In this document: piece by piece, positions 11,835 through 24,872 of the stretch
Layout: each line of letters begins with the position of its first letter
How positions within the stretch are numbered: the stretch's first letter is position 1
Assembly: GCA_026419785.1 (NCBI GenBank)
Contig: JAODTK010001588.1
Span: forward strand, 1-64,000
Reading direction: 5' to 3'
Length of the DNA: 64,000 nucleotides
Origin: Sclerodactyla briareus
Lineage: Eukaryota; Echinodermata; Holothuroidea; Dendrochirotida; Sclerodactylidae
Made by a program: the position numbers and the translations under genes
The notes under the pieces: generated by a model
Told to the model about the DNA's origin: nothing
What the model saw: the letters and a program-made list of their open reading frames with translations, nothing else
The model's database searches: none

Positions 11835-14357
11835 ATAAGACGGACATCCATCTGCATGTGCACAGTCAAGAAAGTTCATGCACGGCCACAAATTGAATCG
11901 GGAGGGTTATGAGTACCAAACATCTTAAGAGTTATTTCCCTAAAGTATTGAGGGATTTGAGTCAAAAACATGACAATGAAACAACCGTGGTGCTCTTGAG
12001 TAGAGCAGTATTTACTGACGGCTTCGTCGTCCTTTTATTGTTCCCCAATACTGCCCTACCTAATGCCTGTACAAATATATCGGCCATCAATCCGGTCTTA
12101 TATTTGTGACTGTTTAGTATAATAATAAAAAAAAGAAAAAAAAGAAGGTAATTATCACCAGTGATTGATAGGTTCGACATGTATTAATAACATCGATCGC
12201 AATTCACTGTGTATGAATCTAAACAGTTGTTGAACTATTAACTGTTATCGAGGCATTAAATTAAATACGGGACGACTGGTTGGTCTCATTGTAGTAGCGT
12301 TGCGATATTCGTTCAGTTTAATGTAAGATACCTGGGCATAGAAATGTAGGGAATGAATATTTTGGCCGCAGGCTTCCAGTCCAGTACCAAAACGATGAAA
12401 TGAAAAGATTGAATCCAGGGAAACACAAAGGGGGTGAGGGGGTCCTCTCACGTATCCCTGGAAGCTTAGCATGTAATGAGATAGAAATCTTTGTCAGAAT
12501 CATAACTTCCTTTTGGTGCAAGTCACATACCGCCAAAACGTCTCTAGAACAAGTGAAAACATTATTCGCTACGGATGTACGGTAAATGGAGAGATTTTCT
12601 ATATATTTGGCGGTTGTCCTCGGTTTTATGGGTAGTGGTTTGATTGGATGTTGTTTATATTATGGTATTACAGCATGAGTTACATCCGACGTGGTTGACT
12701 GAGGCAGTGTCATCAATTGAAAAGCCCCAGGGCTGCCAGGGGCCGTAAATACGGGTGGGGTGTGGGGGTGTGACAACCGCCTGTGAAAATCCGAAGTCGG
12801 TCTCTGGCGACGACAAGTCGGTCTCCGCTCGAGTGAAAATTATGATTCAAAGACACCATGACCTAGTGTTTTCTAACGAAGAGGTGCCTCTGCCTGATGG
12901 ATGGGGGGGGACTGTACCAATAATTCGGCATCGAGTGAGAGAAAGTTCTCTAGATTAAAATAGTGAAGGCCGTCTTACGATCTGACAGGGGCCACGACCG
13001 ACTCACGGGATCCATTGCTATAGTGAGCGTGGTCACACAAGATGTGCATTGAACTTGGATGCAATGTTGATCGGTGGGCAGAATCGCCTAAGGTGGTCGC
13101 TTATCGTGTTGATCGGGGTCCCGGCATGGAGGTGGCGTCGTCGTAAATAGAGCTTTTGCCCATATGTAGTGGTATATACGTAGTGAATTGCGGGCTTGTG
13201 TTCCGGAATTTGCTATGTCCACGCTGTTGATTGAACGTAGATTGGTCAATGCAAGACCATGGTGTGCATGCCAATTCTTTCTCAGTTTCATGCACCAGTC
13301 ACCTTATCAATTAGGTTCAAGCATTGTGAAAAATCACGGGTCATAACGCATATCCAGCGTTATACAGCAATATAGTAATCTAATATGATAACCAAATATG
13401 AGTGCAAAGGTTGTTCATGTCGCTAGGTTACAGACCGTTTTGACAAAAATTATCTTACACACAGTACTTAGTCGGGGGAAAAATGTTGGCAGAAAAATGA
13501 ATTTATCGGTTAATTCATTCCAGAATATGTATAGGATAGTCACATCTTGCGTCTGAGGGGGTTCAGTTTGCAAAAATTCCCAGAAGGAGGCGGGGCCCAC
13601 TCCCCTTATTAGACCCCCCCCCCCCCAGATTCAGTATATCAACTAATGATCACTAACAGAAAAGATTGGCCCCCAGGCGGGGACCCAGAGACCCTCCACG
13701 ACCGCATGCGCCGCCTCTGGTAACATGCCGATACGAGAAATCGGTTCTAACGAAATCTTGTTCTGTCCAGATGATCACACAACCCCGGAATTTTATGTAT
13801 ATACGCCCCTGCCGCTGCTTGCGTACCAGTAAATGGGAAGAACCATCATTCTTGCAATAAAAAACGACAGTGAATAAAAGGAACAGTTGGCCATCACTTA
13901 ACGATGTCCATGACGGTGAATAGAATGTCCCGGAACGTTCAGGCATAAGGCCATGGGAGAGTTTTCCGGGATCTTAGCTGGTACATTCAAGTGGGGCCCG
14001 ATTAACCAAAACGGCGTGGTACCAAACCCCTGTTCGGTGGACTTCCTTACCAATGTTCCCCCTCATCGTCCTGAAACACACTTGTTGTTTATATTAAATA
14101 TGGCAAATAGCCAGCCTTCACTTCATCCAACAGGCATGTGTACGGAGAACCATTTTGGAACCGTTTGTGTATGATTTCACGAACATATCAAGTTTGAACT
14201 GGCATATTTTGCGATAATCAATAGCAAACCTATGATGGAAGCTGTAAATACGAAGTGGAATACCACACGGTGAGGCACGGACCTAGATACGGATGCGGAT
14301 TAATATTAACGTATTCCTGATAGGACAGAGTGTGACAGAAGTCAATCCAACAAAATA
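11835..14357. other. Unassigned intergenic or intronic DNA
   Basis: No repeat unit, domain or convincing splice pair seen. C tract at about 13613-13626. ORFs are all under 100 codons and overlap on both strands. Confidence 0.5.
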
Positions 14358-16292
14358 ACACCACCACTACCACCACCCTCCACCACCAACAGGCACCACC
14401 AACACTACCAGCACCACCAATACCACCAATACCACCACTACCACATACTATGACCACTAGCACCACAAAATACCAAATCCTCCCTCACCACCACCACCAC
14501 CAATACCGCCACCAGCACTACCACCACCCCGCACCACCCCCCAACACTACCGCCACCTTCCACACCATCAACACCAGCACACACTACCACTACCCACCAC
14601 CACCAACATCTCACCACCACCATCAACCTCTAAACACCACCCCCACCATCATCCACCATCGTCACACCACCATACAACTACCAACAGCAAACCACAAGCA
14701 CCACCATACAACCACTACCACCAGAACTCACCAACCAGCACCACTACCAACTTTCCACACCACCACTACCACTACCACCACACTACTACCACTTCCAACA
14801 CCACTCCATCACCACCACCACCAGCACCACCCCCGTCACCAGAACCAATACCAACCTTCCACCACCCACTACCAACACCACTACCACCATTCACGACCAC
14901 CACTTACTATCCCACCACACATTCTCCACCACCAACACCACCAATACCACCACCACCACCACCACATCCTCCACCACCAACCCACAAACACCACCACCAT
15001 CATCACACCACGCACCCACTACCCCGCTACCACTACTACACCACTAAGAACCACCACACCACCACATCCCCACCAACCCACCCACAGCACACTACCTCCA
15101 CTACAACCAGAACCACTACCACTACCAGCACCATACCACTTTCCACCACCACCTCACACCACCACACAACCACCACTACCACCCACCACTACCACTACCA
15201 CCACACTACCCAACACCACCACCACACTCCACTACCACCACCCCCTACCACCACCACTACCACAACCACTCCACCACCACTTCACCACCACACCAGCCCC
15301 CCAACCACCTCCACAACAACCACCACCACAGCACACTACCCCCACCACTGCCAACCAACACTACCAACCCACTACCACCACCACCACCACCGACAAAACC
15401 TCCGCACCTCAACCAATATCACACCACATCCACCACAACCACCATCACCACCACCCCACCAACTACCACTACCACCACTTACCACCCACACCACTAGAAC
15501 ACTAACACACCTAGCATTAGTCACCAGTACTCCACTGCCACTTACCCACATCCCACCACACATCACCACCACCACCACCACCACCACCACACTACCACCA
15601 CTACCACACCACCCTAGATCGAACCACTACCACCACCAGCATTAGCACCAGTACCACTGCCATTTCACACCACTCACCACCACCTCTATCACCACCTCCA
15701 TCACCACCACCACCACTAGAACCACAACACCACAGCATTTTAGCACCACCACCACTACCCCACACTCCAAACAACCAACTACCCCACCACCTTAACAGCA
15801 CCACCAATACCACTACACCTCCACCACCAGCACCACAACCACACACCACCACTATCACCACGTCCATCACACACCACCACTACCACCGCCACCACCACCA
15901 CAGAAACCAATACCACCACCGCATTAGCACCAGCCCCACTGCAAATCCCCACCACCACCGCCACCACCACCCTCTATCACCACCTCCATCACCACCACCA
16001 ACCACAATAGACATACCCACCCGCTTAGACCAGCACCACTGCCCTTTCACCACCAACAACCACCACCACTGCAATTCAATCACCACATCAACCACCACCT
16101 CTATCACCACCTCCATCACCTCCACCACCACCACTGACACCACTACCCCACCAGCATTAGCAACAGCACCACTGCCACTTCCAACACCACTACCACCACC
16201 ACTGCCACTTTCCACCACCAATACCACCACCACCACTACCACCTCATCCACCACCACCGCCACCTCCACCACCACTTTCACCACAACAGCAC
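14358..16292. repeat. CAC/CCA trinucleotide tract, 1.9 kb
   Basis: Almost uninterrupted CAC/CCA/CTA triplets. From about 15510 a higher-order unit near 100-130 bp appears, marked by 'GCATTAGCACCAGTACCAC' variants near 15513, 15640, 15737, 15923, 16021 and 16150 and by 'CACCTCTATCACCACCTCC'. A 351-codon plus ORF (14450-15505) is a His/Thr/Pro product of the triplet and not evidence for a gene; minus frames give Val/Gly runs. Confidence 0.9.
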
Positions 16293-16730
16293 AAGGATTC
16301 TTTGCGTTATCGTGCATTGTTTCGGCCCGCTTCCGAAAATTATTTTGTTTGCTCCGCTCAAATGGGAATGTCATTTCGAGAGCATCGGCAGCCCACTCTG
16401 CGTTCTTCTAATTTGTAAGTTTTCAACAAAACTTGAGTGATTGACTACAATCCCCGACAGAGAAATACAGGACTAGTTTGTTTAGGTAAACTACTTCGAC
16501 CTACTTGCTATCACTTTGTTTCGATTCGTCCAGGTATCCGGCATTGAACATCCCGTGATTGCTTTTCAAATCAGCCCAGCGCCGCTATCCTATGGCCGCC
16601 GGTAATCGACAATTACAGAAATACTTCAAGTGGATCCTGGTGTTCTTTGCACATGCCAAGACGAGATTGCTCGTCGTTCCATGGAGAGAAGTTTGTCGGC
16701 ATTCATCTGCGGAGTGGGCCAGATTGGGGA

Positions 16731-17122
16731 AGGCGGGATTCCAAGATGCGTATGCGTATCCGGGCGGGATGTCAGAATCACATATTATGGAAACAAAACG
16801 TTATTTCAGAAAGAGAAAAGCACTATGAGTGTATACGAAAAGACACGGAAAAGGTAGCAGCCATGCATAGTATAGTTGCTTGGCTTTTAAGGAAGTTATT
16901 CAATAGAATTCATTCGCGGTGGTACGCATCCGCATACGCATTGGGAAATGTGCTTATTTCGCCATTTCGGCGGATTTGCTTCATTTATGAATTTTAGGGT
17001 TGTGGAAAAACAATATCTATCTTTGCCAAAACTAAATTAGAACATATTCAACACTAGCCCCTCTCAGTTCACGTAAAATGACGATTTTCCACATACGATA
17101 CGCATATATGGAATCCCAGCCT
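16731..17122. mobile_element. Short inverted-repeat transposon (MITE-like), copy 1
   Basis: Left end 'AGGCGGGATTCCAAGATGCG' and right end 'ATATGGAATCCCAGCCT' are inverted copies of each other, about 390 bp apart. Internal landmarks 'CCATAGAATTCATTC' type, 'GCATCCGCATACGCATTGG' and 'CTATCTTTGCAAA' type match the copies at 17123 and 60398. No transposase is present. Superfamily not determined because no clean target duplication is seen. Confidence 0.65.
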
Positions 17123-17550
17123 AAGGCTAGGACTTCATGTTGGTATGCGTTGCGGGCCGGGAGGATGTAGAAATTATAACATAGTACGGAAACCCGGTGT
17201 TCCAAAAGAGAAGGAACACTCTATATATGTGGGAAGATTCATGGCAATTGCAGCAGCCACCCCTATTATCGTTGATTGACTTTTGAGGGAAAAATTCCAT
17301 AGAATTCATTTCCACGGTGCTAGCGCATCCGCATACGCATGGGGATGTTGGTACACTGTTGGCTTATTTCGGGCCATCAGGGTTGGGTTCCCCTTCATTT
17401 CCTAATTGTGTTTGCATTGTGGAACCAATATTTATCTTTGCAAACTAAATGAGACAGATCAGAAATGACCCCAGCTCAGTTACGTAAATTCTATCGATTT
17501 CGCATGCGTACGGGAACCCGCGTACGCCATTTTATGCAAACCAGGCTTGG
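17123..17550. mobile_element. Short inverted-repeat transposon, copy 2, abutting copy 1
   Basis: Begins 'AAGGCTAGGACTTCATG', directly after copy 1. It has 'CCATAGAATTCATTTCCACG', 'GCATCCGCATACGCATGGGG', 'GGAACCAATATTTATC' and ends 'CCAGGCTTGGATTCCA'. More diverged than copy 1. Confidence 0.55.
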
Positions 17551-18990
17551 ATTCCACGGGTTCGTGATTATTTATAGCAGCTGTTATGCAGATACTTAAA
17601 AGTTGCCACTCAAACGTTGAGTTCTCGTGTGATGTACTTACTTTCTACTGTGAAGATTGATCAATTGAAGTATAAGTATATGGTGTATCTTTTTCCCTAG
17701 GAAATCATGATCATTTCAGTCCAATCAGGAGTAATGTATTGTGGCTGTCGAAAGACCATTCAAAAAAATGTGACTGGGCGGTGTGTCTATTTCATCACTG
17801 GTATCAGGCATCTTCGAAATTAGTCATATCGTATATTGAATGTTGAATGTTCAAATTAATATGATATATTTCCGCGCCTGAACATCCCGCTAAACTTCGT
17901 TCCCGAAGTATGAAACATAGTATTTCCTGTTATTTTTACTTTCGCTCGGTAAAACTGATAGGTCGGAAAACTGCGAACAAGCGTGGGTCTTTCCTATGGA
18001 TGCATCGCCCCAGTGTATGACGGGTCATCTAGAACAAAGACTATCTGGAAAGGATGTGTACCATCGGTAGACACGTGGTGTCGTTGATGTCAGGAGCTGT
18101 TGAAGGCGAATACAACGCGAAGCCAAGGGTATATCGCGACCGATCAGCTCTCTTACAGTAGAGAACTCACTGCAGAGCTGGAACCAAAAAGGCGGAGTAG
18201 AGAGGCCCCCAGTAAACGATGCATACGTTTGGGTTTAGGCCCCAGTCCATTAAAGGGACAATGCAAAATCTGACTATCATTACATCGGACTATCGAGGTA
18301 AATTGCGGGGCATGGAAAACTGTATATCGGGCGGCGCCAGCGAGGGGGGGGGGGGGGGAGGGGGGTCGGCCCCCGCCATAGGGAGCAGTACCCACCCACC
18401 CACACCACTGCTCAGGGGTTGTAGGGGAAGCAGAGAGGGGAGAGCGAAAAATCGAGCGGATTGGGGAAAAAAGAATAAGTTTGGGTATAGGTAGAGTGAG
18501 GTGCACTTTGGCGTACGATAGCCGAACTTTCATCGGGGAAATTGGAACCCCTCGTCGGGGAAATTTGGCCCTCTCGTCGGGGGGGAAATTCTGGAATCGC
18601 CCCTGCCATATCTAAGGTCAAAATTTAACTCAATACGATATTTCGACCTACCAAAATTTGCAGAGAAATTAGACAGAGTCTTTGCTGTTAAGTCTCAGCA
18701 TCATATTAATTGTCTTTATATAACCTAATGACCTGCAGTTGTTCTTCGGGCGACCCGAGTCAAAAGCGAGTCTCATCGTAATTTATTTATACGACTCAAT
18801 AATTAGGAGATCCACCAGATCAACGAGATCAAGGTTGCCCAAACGATATTTATTAGTTTTTTTTGGCTTGGTGCTAGTGCCAACGAGGTTTTTCAGTGTG
18901 TGGACAAATAGAGCCACAGTGTGGATAATATTCCCCCACAGGTGTGTATTACCCACCGCGAATCTCGAATCGTCAAAAGTAGTTCGATGT
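17551..18990. other. Unassigned; holds inverted palindrome repeat
   Basis: No gene recognised. 18320-18590 contains a G tract flanked by 'GGCGGCGCCAGCGAGGGG' and three 'CTCGTCGGGG' motifs, related in inverted orientation to 11655-11830. Confidence 0.4.
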
Positions 18991-19739
18991 TGTATTTGAT
19001 GCCATTGAAGACGAAGAGGACTAACCGCAAGTTTTTCCTTTTTGTACTTCGGTACCTACCTGATGAGAGGGAGATTGTTCGTAATTAAAACGGTATTTCG
19101 AAACATTTTTGTTCTAATTTGCTTCTTTCATGTGGGAGGGAAAAAGGATTGATAATATCATCAATTTCACAAGCATGGAAGCACTATTTTACCATGGCGT
19201 TGTTTGACCATTCATGAATATTAGATTGAAAGTAATGAATATATGCCAGAGTAGAATGCACACTCATATTCACGCATAAACGGTTTGTGTTGTGATAAGT
19301 TATAGTGGCAGGTGATCCTTTCACATTAAATTTGAAAAATGGCACAGATGAAGGGGAGCAAGTTAATTTGATAATAAAGTGGAGTTTCAAACACATTTGG
19401 TTTCTGTGTTATCTGCACAAGTAATTGTTTGCGTCCAATGGACGTCACAGGGAACCAAATGAATGTGGTATGGGTCTACACAGTAAGTGATGATTTTTAC
19501 CCCTCCATAAGTAGAAAGTTCAAGTTTATTATTTTCTTGAGTGAATGGGTGTTTGCAATCTCTGAATGCTTAGAATTTTTTGTGTGCATCCACATCCAAA
19601 TCAGGTTCACCATGTTGTGTAATTCGTTTTTTTTTGCATTAGCAGGTATCCCCCCCTCCCCCCCCCCCCCCCCCCCGTGGTGTCTGAAGGGAATGTAATG
19701 TTCTTCTTTCTAATCAGAATGGAATCATAATCTTCCAAT
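18991..19739. repeat. 745-bp tandem duplication, unit 1
   Basis: Aligns with 19740-20484 throughout: 'CTAACCGCAAG', 'ATATCATCAATTT', 'TATTCACGCATAAA', 'CACAGTAAGTGATGATTTTT', 'AAGTTCAAGTTTATTATTTT' and a C tract after 'GCATTAGCAGGTA'. 'ACA/GTAAGTG' at about 19480 resembles a splice donor and is conserved in both units, but no frame is kept between them. Confidence 0.85.
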
Positions 19740-20484
19740 GTATTTGAGGCATGGAAGACTAAGAGACTAACCGCAAATGTTTTTCACTTTTTACTTTTGT
19801 ACATTACCTTGAAGAGGGAGAGTTGTAATTAAAAGTGTGACTTTCGCAAAATTTTTGGTCTAATTTGCTCCTTCATTGGATGGAAAAAAGGATTTAGATA
19901 ATATCATCAATTTTACAGCATTGGAAAAAAAAGCACTCGTTCCAATGGCTTGTTTGAAAATGACATTGAATTAATTGCCAATATATGAAGACTAGGCTAC
20001 CAGTGATCACACTACATATTCACGCATAAAACGGTTTAGTGTTGTGGATAAGTCATTAGTGGCAGTGAGCTGTCACATAAATTGAAGAACTGGCTCAGAT
20101 GAAGAGAGCAAGTTAATTGATAATAAATTTGGAGTTTCAAACACCTTTGGGTCCTGTGTTATCTGCCAATACTGTGTTGCGTCCAATGACGTCACGAGGG
20201 AAACGAAGGAATGATGGTCTGGGTCTACCACAGTAAGTGATGATTTTTACCCCTCTATAAGTAGAAAGTTCAAGTTTATTATTTTCTGACGTTGAATGGG
20301 TGCTGGCATCTCTGAATATGCTTAGACTTTGTGGCATCCACATCCAAATCCGGTGAACATGCTCTGTTGTAATTTTTTTTTGCCATTAGCAGGTACTCCC
20401 CCCTCCCCCCCCCCCCCGTTTGGGATTGTACTGAAGGGATTTACTGTTCTCTTTCACGAACAGAAGGATCATAATCTTCAAAGT
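19740..20484. repeat. 745-bp tandem duplication, unit 2
   Basis: Second unit, directly adjacent to the first and differing mainly by short gaps. The C tract after 'CATTAGCAGGTA' is shorter here (near 20397-20417). Confidence 0.85.
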
Positions 20485-20928
20485 CATGTTTTGCACGTCC
20501 ACTGAACTTTAAGGCAAACATAAAATCACTGCACTCTTAATCTCAGCATGCAAATTGTTATTGTTTATTCTAAAACCAAACAAGTCAAAGTCAATCACCT
20601 GGACCAGCACCTTACCCAAATGGACCTTCATGATTCTCGGCCAAGCGGATTTCTTCATCGGCAACTGCGTTTCCTCCTCAGTCTTTCGTTTAAGAGAGAA
20701 AGAGATGCAACACAGAACTTCGACTTTTTGGGATTCCCAGTCTCCTTTGGCGGACCGTAGATGACTGGCTGAAATCCATGATGCGATATGCACTGATGCG
20801 TGCCATAATGTTAGAAGTGCCTCTAAGAGGGAATGTTGGGACCAAGAACAGGACCTAAACGAGGCTCAGTGTGATAAAACGCGAATGAAGAGCATGCGCG
20901 CGGTTGCTAGAAGTACAATTTTGGGGGA

Positions 20929-20930
<2 letters not shown>

Positions 20931-20959
<29 letters not shown>

Positions 20960-20960
20960 G
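20931..20960. repeat. G30 homopolymer
   Basis: Thirty uninterrupted G residues. Possible G-quadruplex or an unresolved sequencing tract. Confidence 0.85.
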
Positions 20961-21099
20961 CTCGGTGGACACAAGTAGGTTCTTAGAAAATGAGGGTGGA
21001 TAATGGTAAATGAAAGAATTTCGATCGCATACTCCCAGATGGCAGGAGTCTTGCATGTTTTCAAGTATGAACTCTTTTGAACCGATGAACTCGACCTAA

Positions 21100-22800
21100 T
21101 CTGTATGGATCAAAGCTATCTTGATAAGTGGGTCCCATAACGAGACAGGACCCCTTTGTTGGGGTAAGGTTTCAAAGGTCATTGAGATCAAAGTATGAGA
21201 AGCATGTGGGAATGGTTAAGCCAGAAAGCTTCGTCCGGTCACGGCGGGAATTTGGATATTGCTTTTTATGGGTGAGTAAGAGAGTCTATGTTTTTAAGTA
21301 AAACAGGGATCAATTTCTGGTAAAAAATGGGAAGGGAAATGGTAAAGTAATATTTGGTGTGATGCAACTTGGGGACACAATAACTTCCCTCGTGATGAGT
21401 ACTTGATCCCCTTGGTTTTATGGTCAGGTCAAAGGCCACATGAGGTCGCAGAGGTCGACGCTGGAAACTTTGGTGATACGATAAGTTCAGAAACGCTTTG
21501 TACGATCAGGCTGGGTATTTCCTGGGGGTTCAGGAACCCTATTGCTTTCTGTGTAGAGCAGGATTAATCTTGAATGCAATTGAGAAATTGTGGAAAAAAC
21601 TGAGATTTTGGCAATTTTAGCTTGGACAGAATAACTAGCCCGACCTGGATGGTTGATGCTGATACTTGGTAGGTGAGTTCCCTATGATGATGACATGATC
21701 ACTATCATTTGGGGTGAGGGTCAAAAGGTCATCTGAGGCAGGAGAGGTTCACGGTTCTGAAAACCTGTGGAGGACACGATAGTTCCAGAACTCTCAGTCC
21801 TACGCGCTGGAAAGTTCGTTTTATTTCCATATCTAATTTGTCTCGTATCTGGTCTAGATTATAGAAGTGAGAGAAGTTGAGTCAAGAAATCATAAGCATG
21901 TTGGCTATCTGCGTTATTTTTCTCACCCCAGTATGGCAGCGATCAAGCCGACTACGTCCAGTCACATTCAGTTATAAAAGGTATAGCCCTAATCGGTTGT
22001 TAATTTGATTGGAGATGTCCCTGTCATCAGGATTTCCTTGTTATAAATGTTCTCTTTGAGTAGCCTACTCTTTTCTTTAACGTCGAGGGTGCACATAGTG
22101 TTCCGTCTATTTTGCCCTAAATCTCTGACCAAATAGTGACGTCATGCAACGAAGGCGTCGACGGTCTAATGAGACACGGGACACTTCCACATTATGTTAA
22201 CAGTCGAGTCAATTTTCCAGTAAGCTTGCGGGCGAGCATTCATGTTAGATTTAGGTGCATGCACCGTGTTTTAGGTTATTAGTTTCATGTGGTATTTGAA
22301 AGTTTGAAAATGCTTGGTGGAACATGAAATGTCAGAATAATGGTCCGGCGAAGTTAAAATCTGATGGTAGCTTCCTATAGGAATTACAAGATTTCCCATT
22401 CTTCTTGGTGAGACAGGGAATCACTTTTGATATAATTTCAGGAAATGGGAAAATTTGTGGAAGTTTGCTATTTCGGCCCAAATTTCGGTGAACACGATAA
22501 CTCAACCAGTTCTCTGGAGGATGAGGTCAGACTTGGCATGTATGACCACACAATGCTCGATCCAATCGAGTGAATTCGTATGCTCCGGGAGACAAGGTCA
22601 AGGTTTGTAGCGCATGGGACCATGGTGGGAAAATGGACGTTTGGACAAATGTGGCTTGTAAACATGATTCAGTTAGCTCATATTTGTTATGTATGCTCAC
22701 CTATGGGAAAATGAATTCCATTCATGATGGATCAGATCCTGAGAAGTCATCTGAGGTGACCAAAAATCCTGTGAAACACAGAATTTCATATGTCTAGAAC
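21100..22800 (+). repeat. AGGTCA-rich ~300-bp repeats, diverged array
   Basis: Degenerate units related to 2800-3790, with 'GATCCCCTTGGTTTTATGG', 'AGGTCAAAGGCCACATGAGG', 'GACCTGGATGGTTGATGCTG' and 'GGTCAAAAGGTCATCTGAGG'. Divergence rises to the right. ORFs at 22570-23001 come from the repeat. Confidence 0.55.
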
Positions 22801-24290
22801 GATCGGTATGTGGTCAAGTGGACATGGAACCTACACCGTGATAATTCGGACTGGGTCTGGTGTTTCGCGACAGTCTTTGACACCATAAGCCGGTTACCTG
22901 TTCGTTTCACAAAGCTAATACAAAGGTTGTCCATAATTTGTATCCTATCCCTCATGTGGCTGGTCAGACGTTATCAGAAATTAGTAAAGAAAACTCGCTG
23001 ACCCGTTTGTGGACCACATTGCAAAAAAAATCCACAAGGCTGGCAATTGGGGACATAGGCAGCGGCGTATGTCTCTCGAGAAGATGAAAGAATATAAAAT
23101 ACAGATGGTTTCTATCAATTTCTCAGGAAGTTCAGATTGGTTTACACGGCCATTAATGATGGCGAGCCAATATAAATAACTCCCGGGTATAACTCAGTCG
23201 AATAATTCTTAGCGACCAGTTTTGCTTTTAACATTTCATCATTTATAATATCTTAACGATTTAATCTGGAATTGACTCGCCATTATTATTTTTTTACCGG
23301 TAAAATGAATAGCATGGCGACAGTATATGTATAGAAAAACTGTAACTGTTCCGTTATATTGCATTCAAATATTGTTGCAATTATTCATGTGTTGCTCGGA
23401 ACCAAACAAAGAACAGTTTGTACTATGCGTGTATATGTGACTTTTGGTTTTTTATTGGGACACTAACGAGCCGAGAGGAATCTAACTTTACAATTCAGGC
23501 AAGGGTGGGGGCCTGAAGAATACTTTCAGTCACTAGCGAACCTTCACTAGGAATTCTACACAGAGTAAGAACATGCTTCTTTGGCAGTCACACGCAGACA
23601 AACAGCGAGTCAACGCCGTTATCCACTTTCCAGCATCTGGGTAAGCACCACGTGAGAAGGCAACAGGCCCATTTTCAAGTCTTCGGTATGACCCCGGGAT
23701 CGACCGATGCCAGGGGGAGCCGACGCTCTACCCAGGGCGGCGATCAAGGGGGACGGGGGGACCTGTCCCCCAATATTTGGTGGGGGGACAGATATCAAAT
23801 ACCCCCCCCCCCCCAAGATTTGGGACTGGCGAAAAAAATCCTCCTATAATCATATGTACAGTACGGCCAAAACAAAAATGTCTAACTCATGTTCATTAGA
23901 AGTTAATTTGGTTTGGTGAGAAGGCCCGAATGCAAAAAAAAAAAAAAATCGTACGGTAGGCTACGAGGAGAATTTGGTTTAGGCTTGATCATTTGCACCC
24001 ATCCCCTCCCACTACAACAATTGCCGGAAATCCAACTGCGTGTCTTACACTGCAACAGTGTTAGTCTCTATTCTGTTCCTTATTGTTAAGATTGGGTTTG
24101 CCAGCCTGGACGTGGCTGGTTTTTTAATAGAAGATAGAAAGCTATATAGAAACGAAAAACAACCTCAGGGCAGCGGATCGTCCACCATTAGTATGGAGGT
24201 TTACGTGATTGAAGTATGGAAATATACAGGCGCGGAGCAGGCGAAACAATTCTGAGACATGAGAAATTGGACGAAAATTTTGAGCGGAAA
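22800..24290. other. Unassigned, with a C/G palindromic patch
   Basis: Around 23768-23818, 'CCCCCAATATTTGGTGGGGG' forms an imperfect palindrome next to a C run. Similar 'AAATATTGGGGGG' patches occur at 39130 and 44045-44090, suggesting fragments of one repeat family. No gene recognised. Confidence 0.4.
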
Positions 24291-24814
24291 ACTTAATCTG
24301 AAAAATGACCAAAATTGTCTGCTGACTGGCCTCAAATCATTTTCAAATCAATTGCCCAAAACAAATGTCCACACATTTTCCATGACAGTGATGTTCAGCA
24401 AAATTTCAAGCTGAGGCAGCCTCCAACCCAATTGGAAAGGGTCTTCGATGGAATATCTCTAAGGCATGGATGTGGTAGGAATGGAGAACCACGTCAGATG
24501 AGAATGTAAGGATTAAACACGATCAGTGTCGGAAATCTTTAATGGCAAGTTTCAGTGATTGCAGACTGCCATAGTCGCGGGAAGTGATGCTCCCTGCAAT
24601 CTGAGGGGTCTGTAAGGATTTTCTGTACGGTAGCGTCAACGTACGGTGGCGCGATATAATGAAATAAAAGTAACGATCAAATTCAAGGAGTGTTTCTTGA
24701 GATATCATTTCAGAAGTTATTGGCAATTTTGGGGATGTTGCTACTGTCATAAGACACGGGAATACCGTTTCCGCAATTCTGGGGGATCGTGAGGCTTCAT
24801 AATTTCCTTGTAAC

Positions 24815-24872
<58 letters not shown>

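Noticed and set aside
14450..15505. 351-codon plus ORF, His/Thr/Pro-rich
   Set aside because: It is the direct translation of the CAC/CCA tract; no start context, domain or splice sites.
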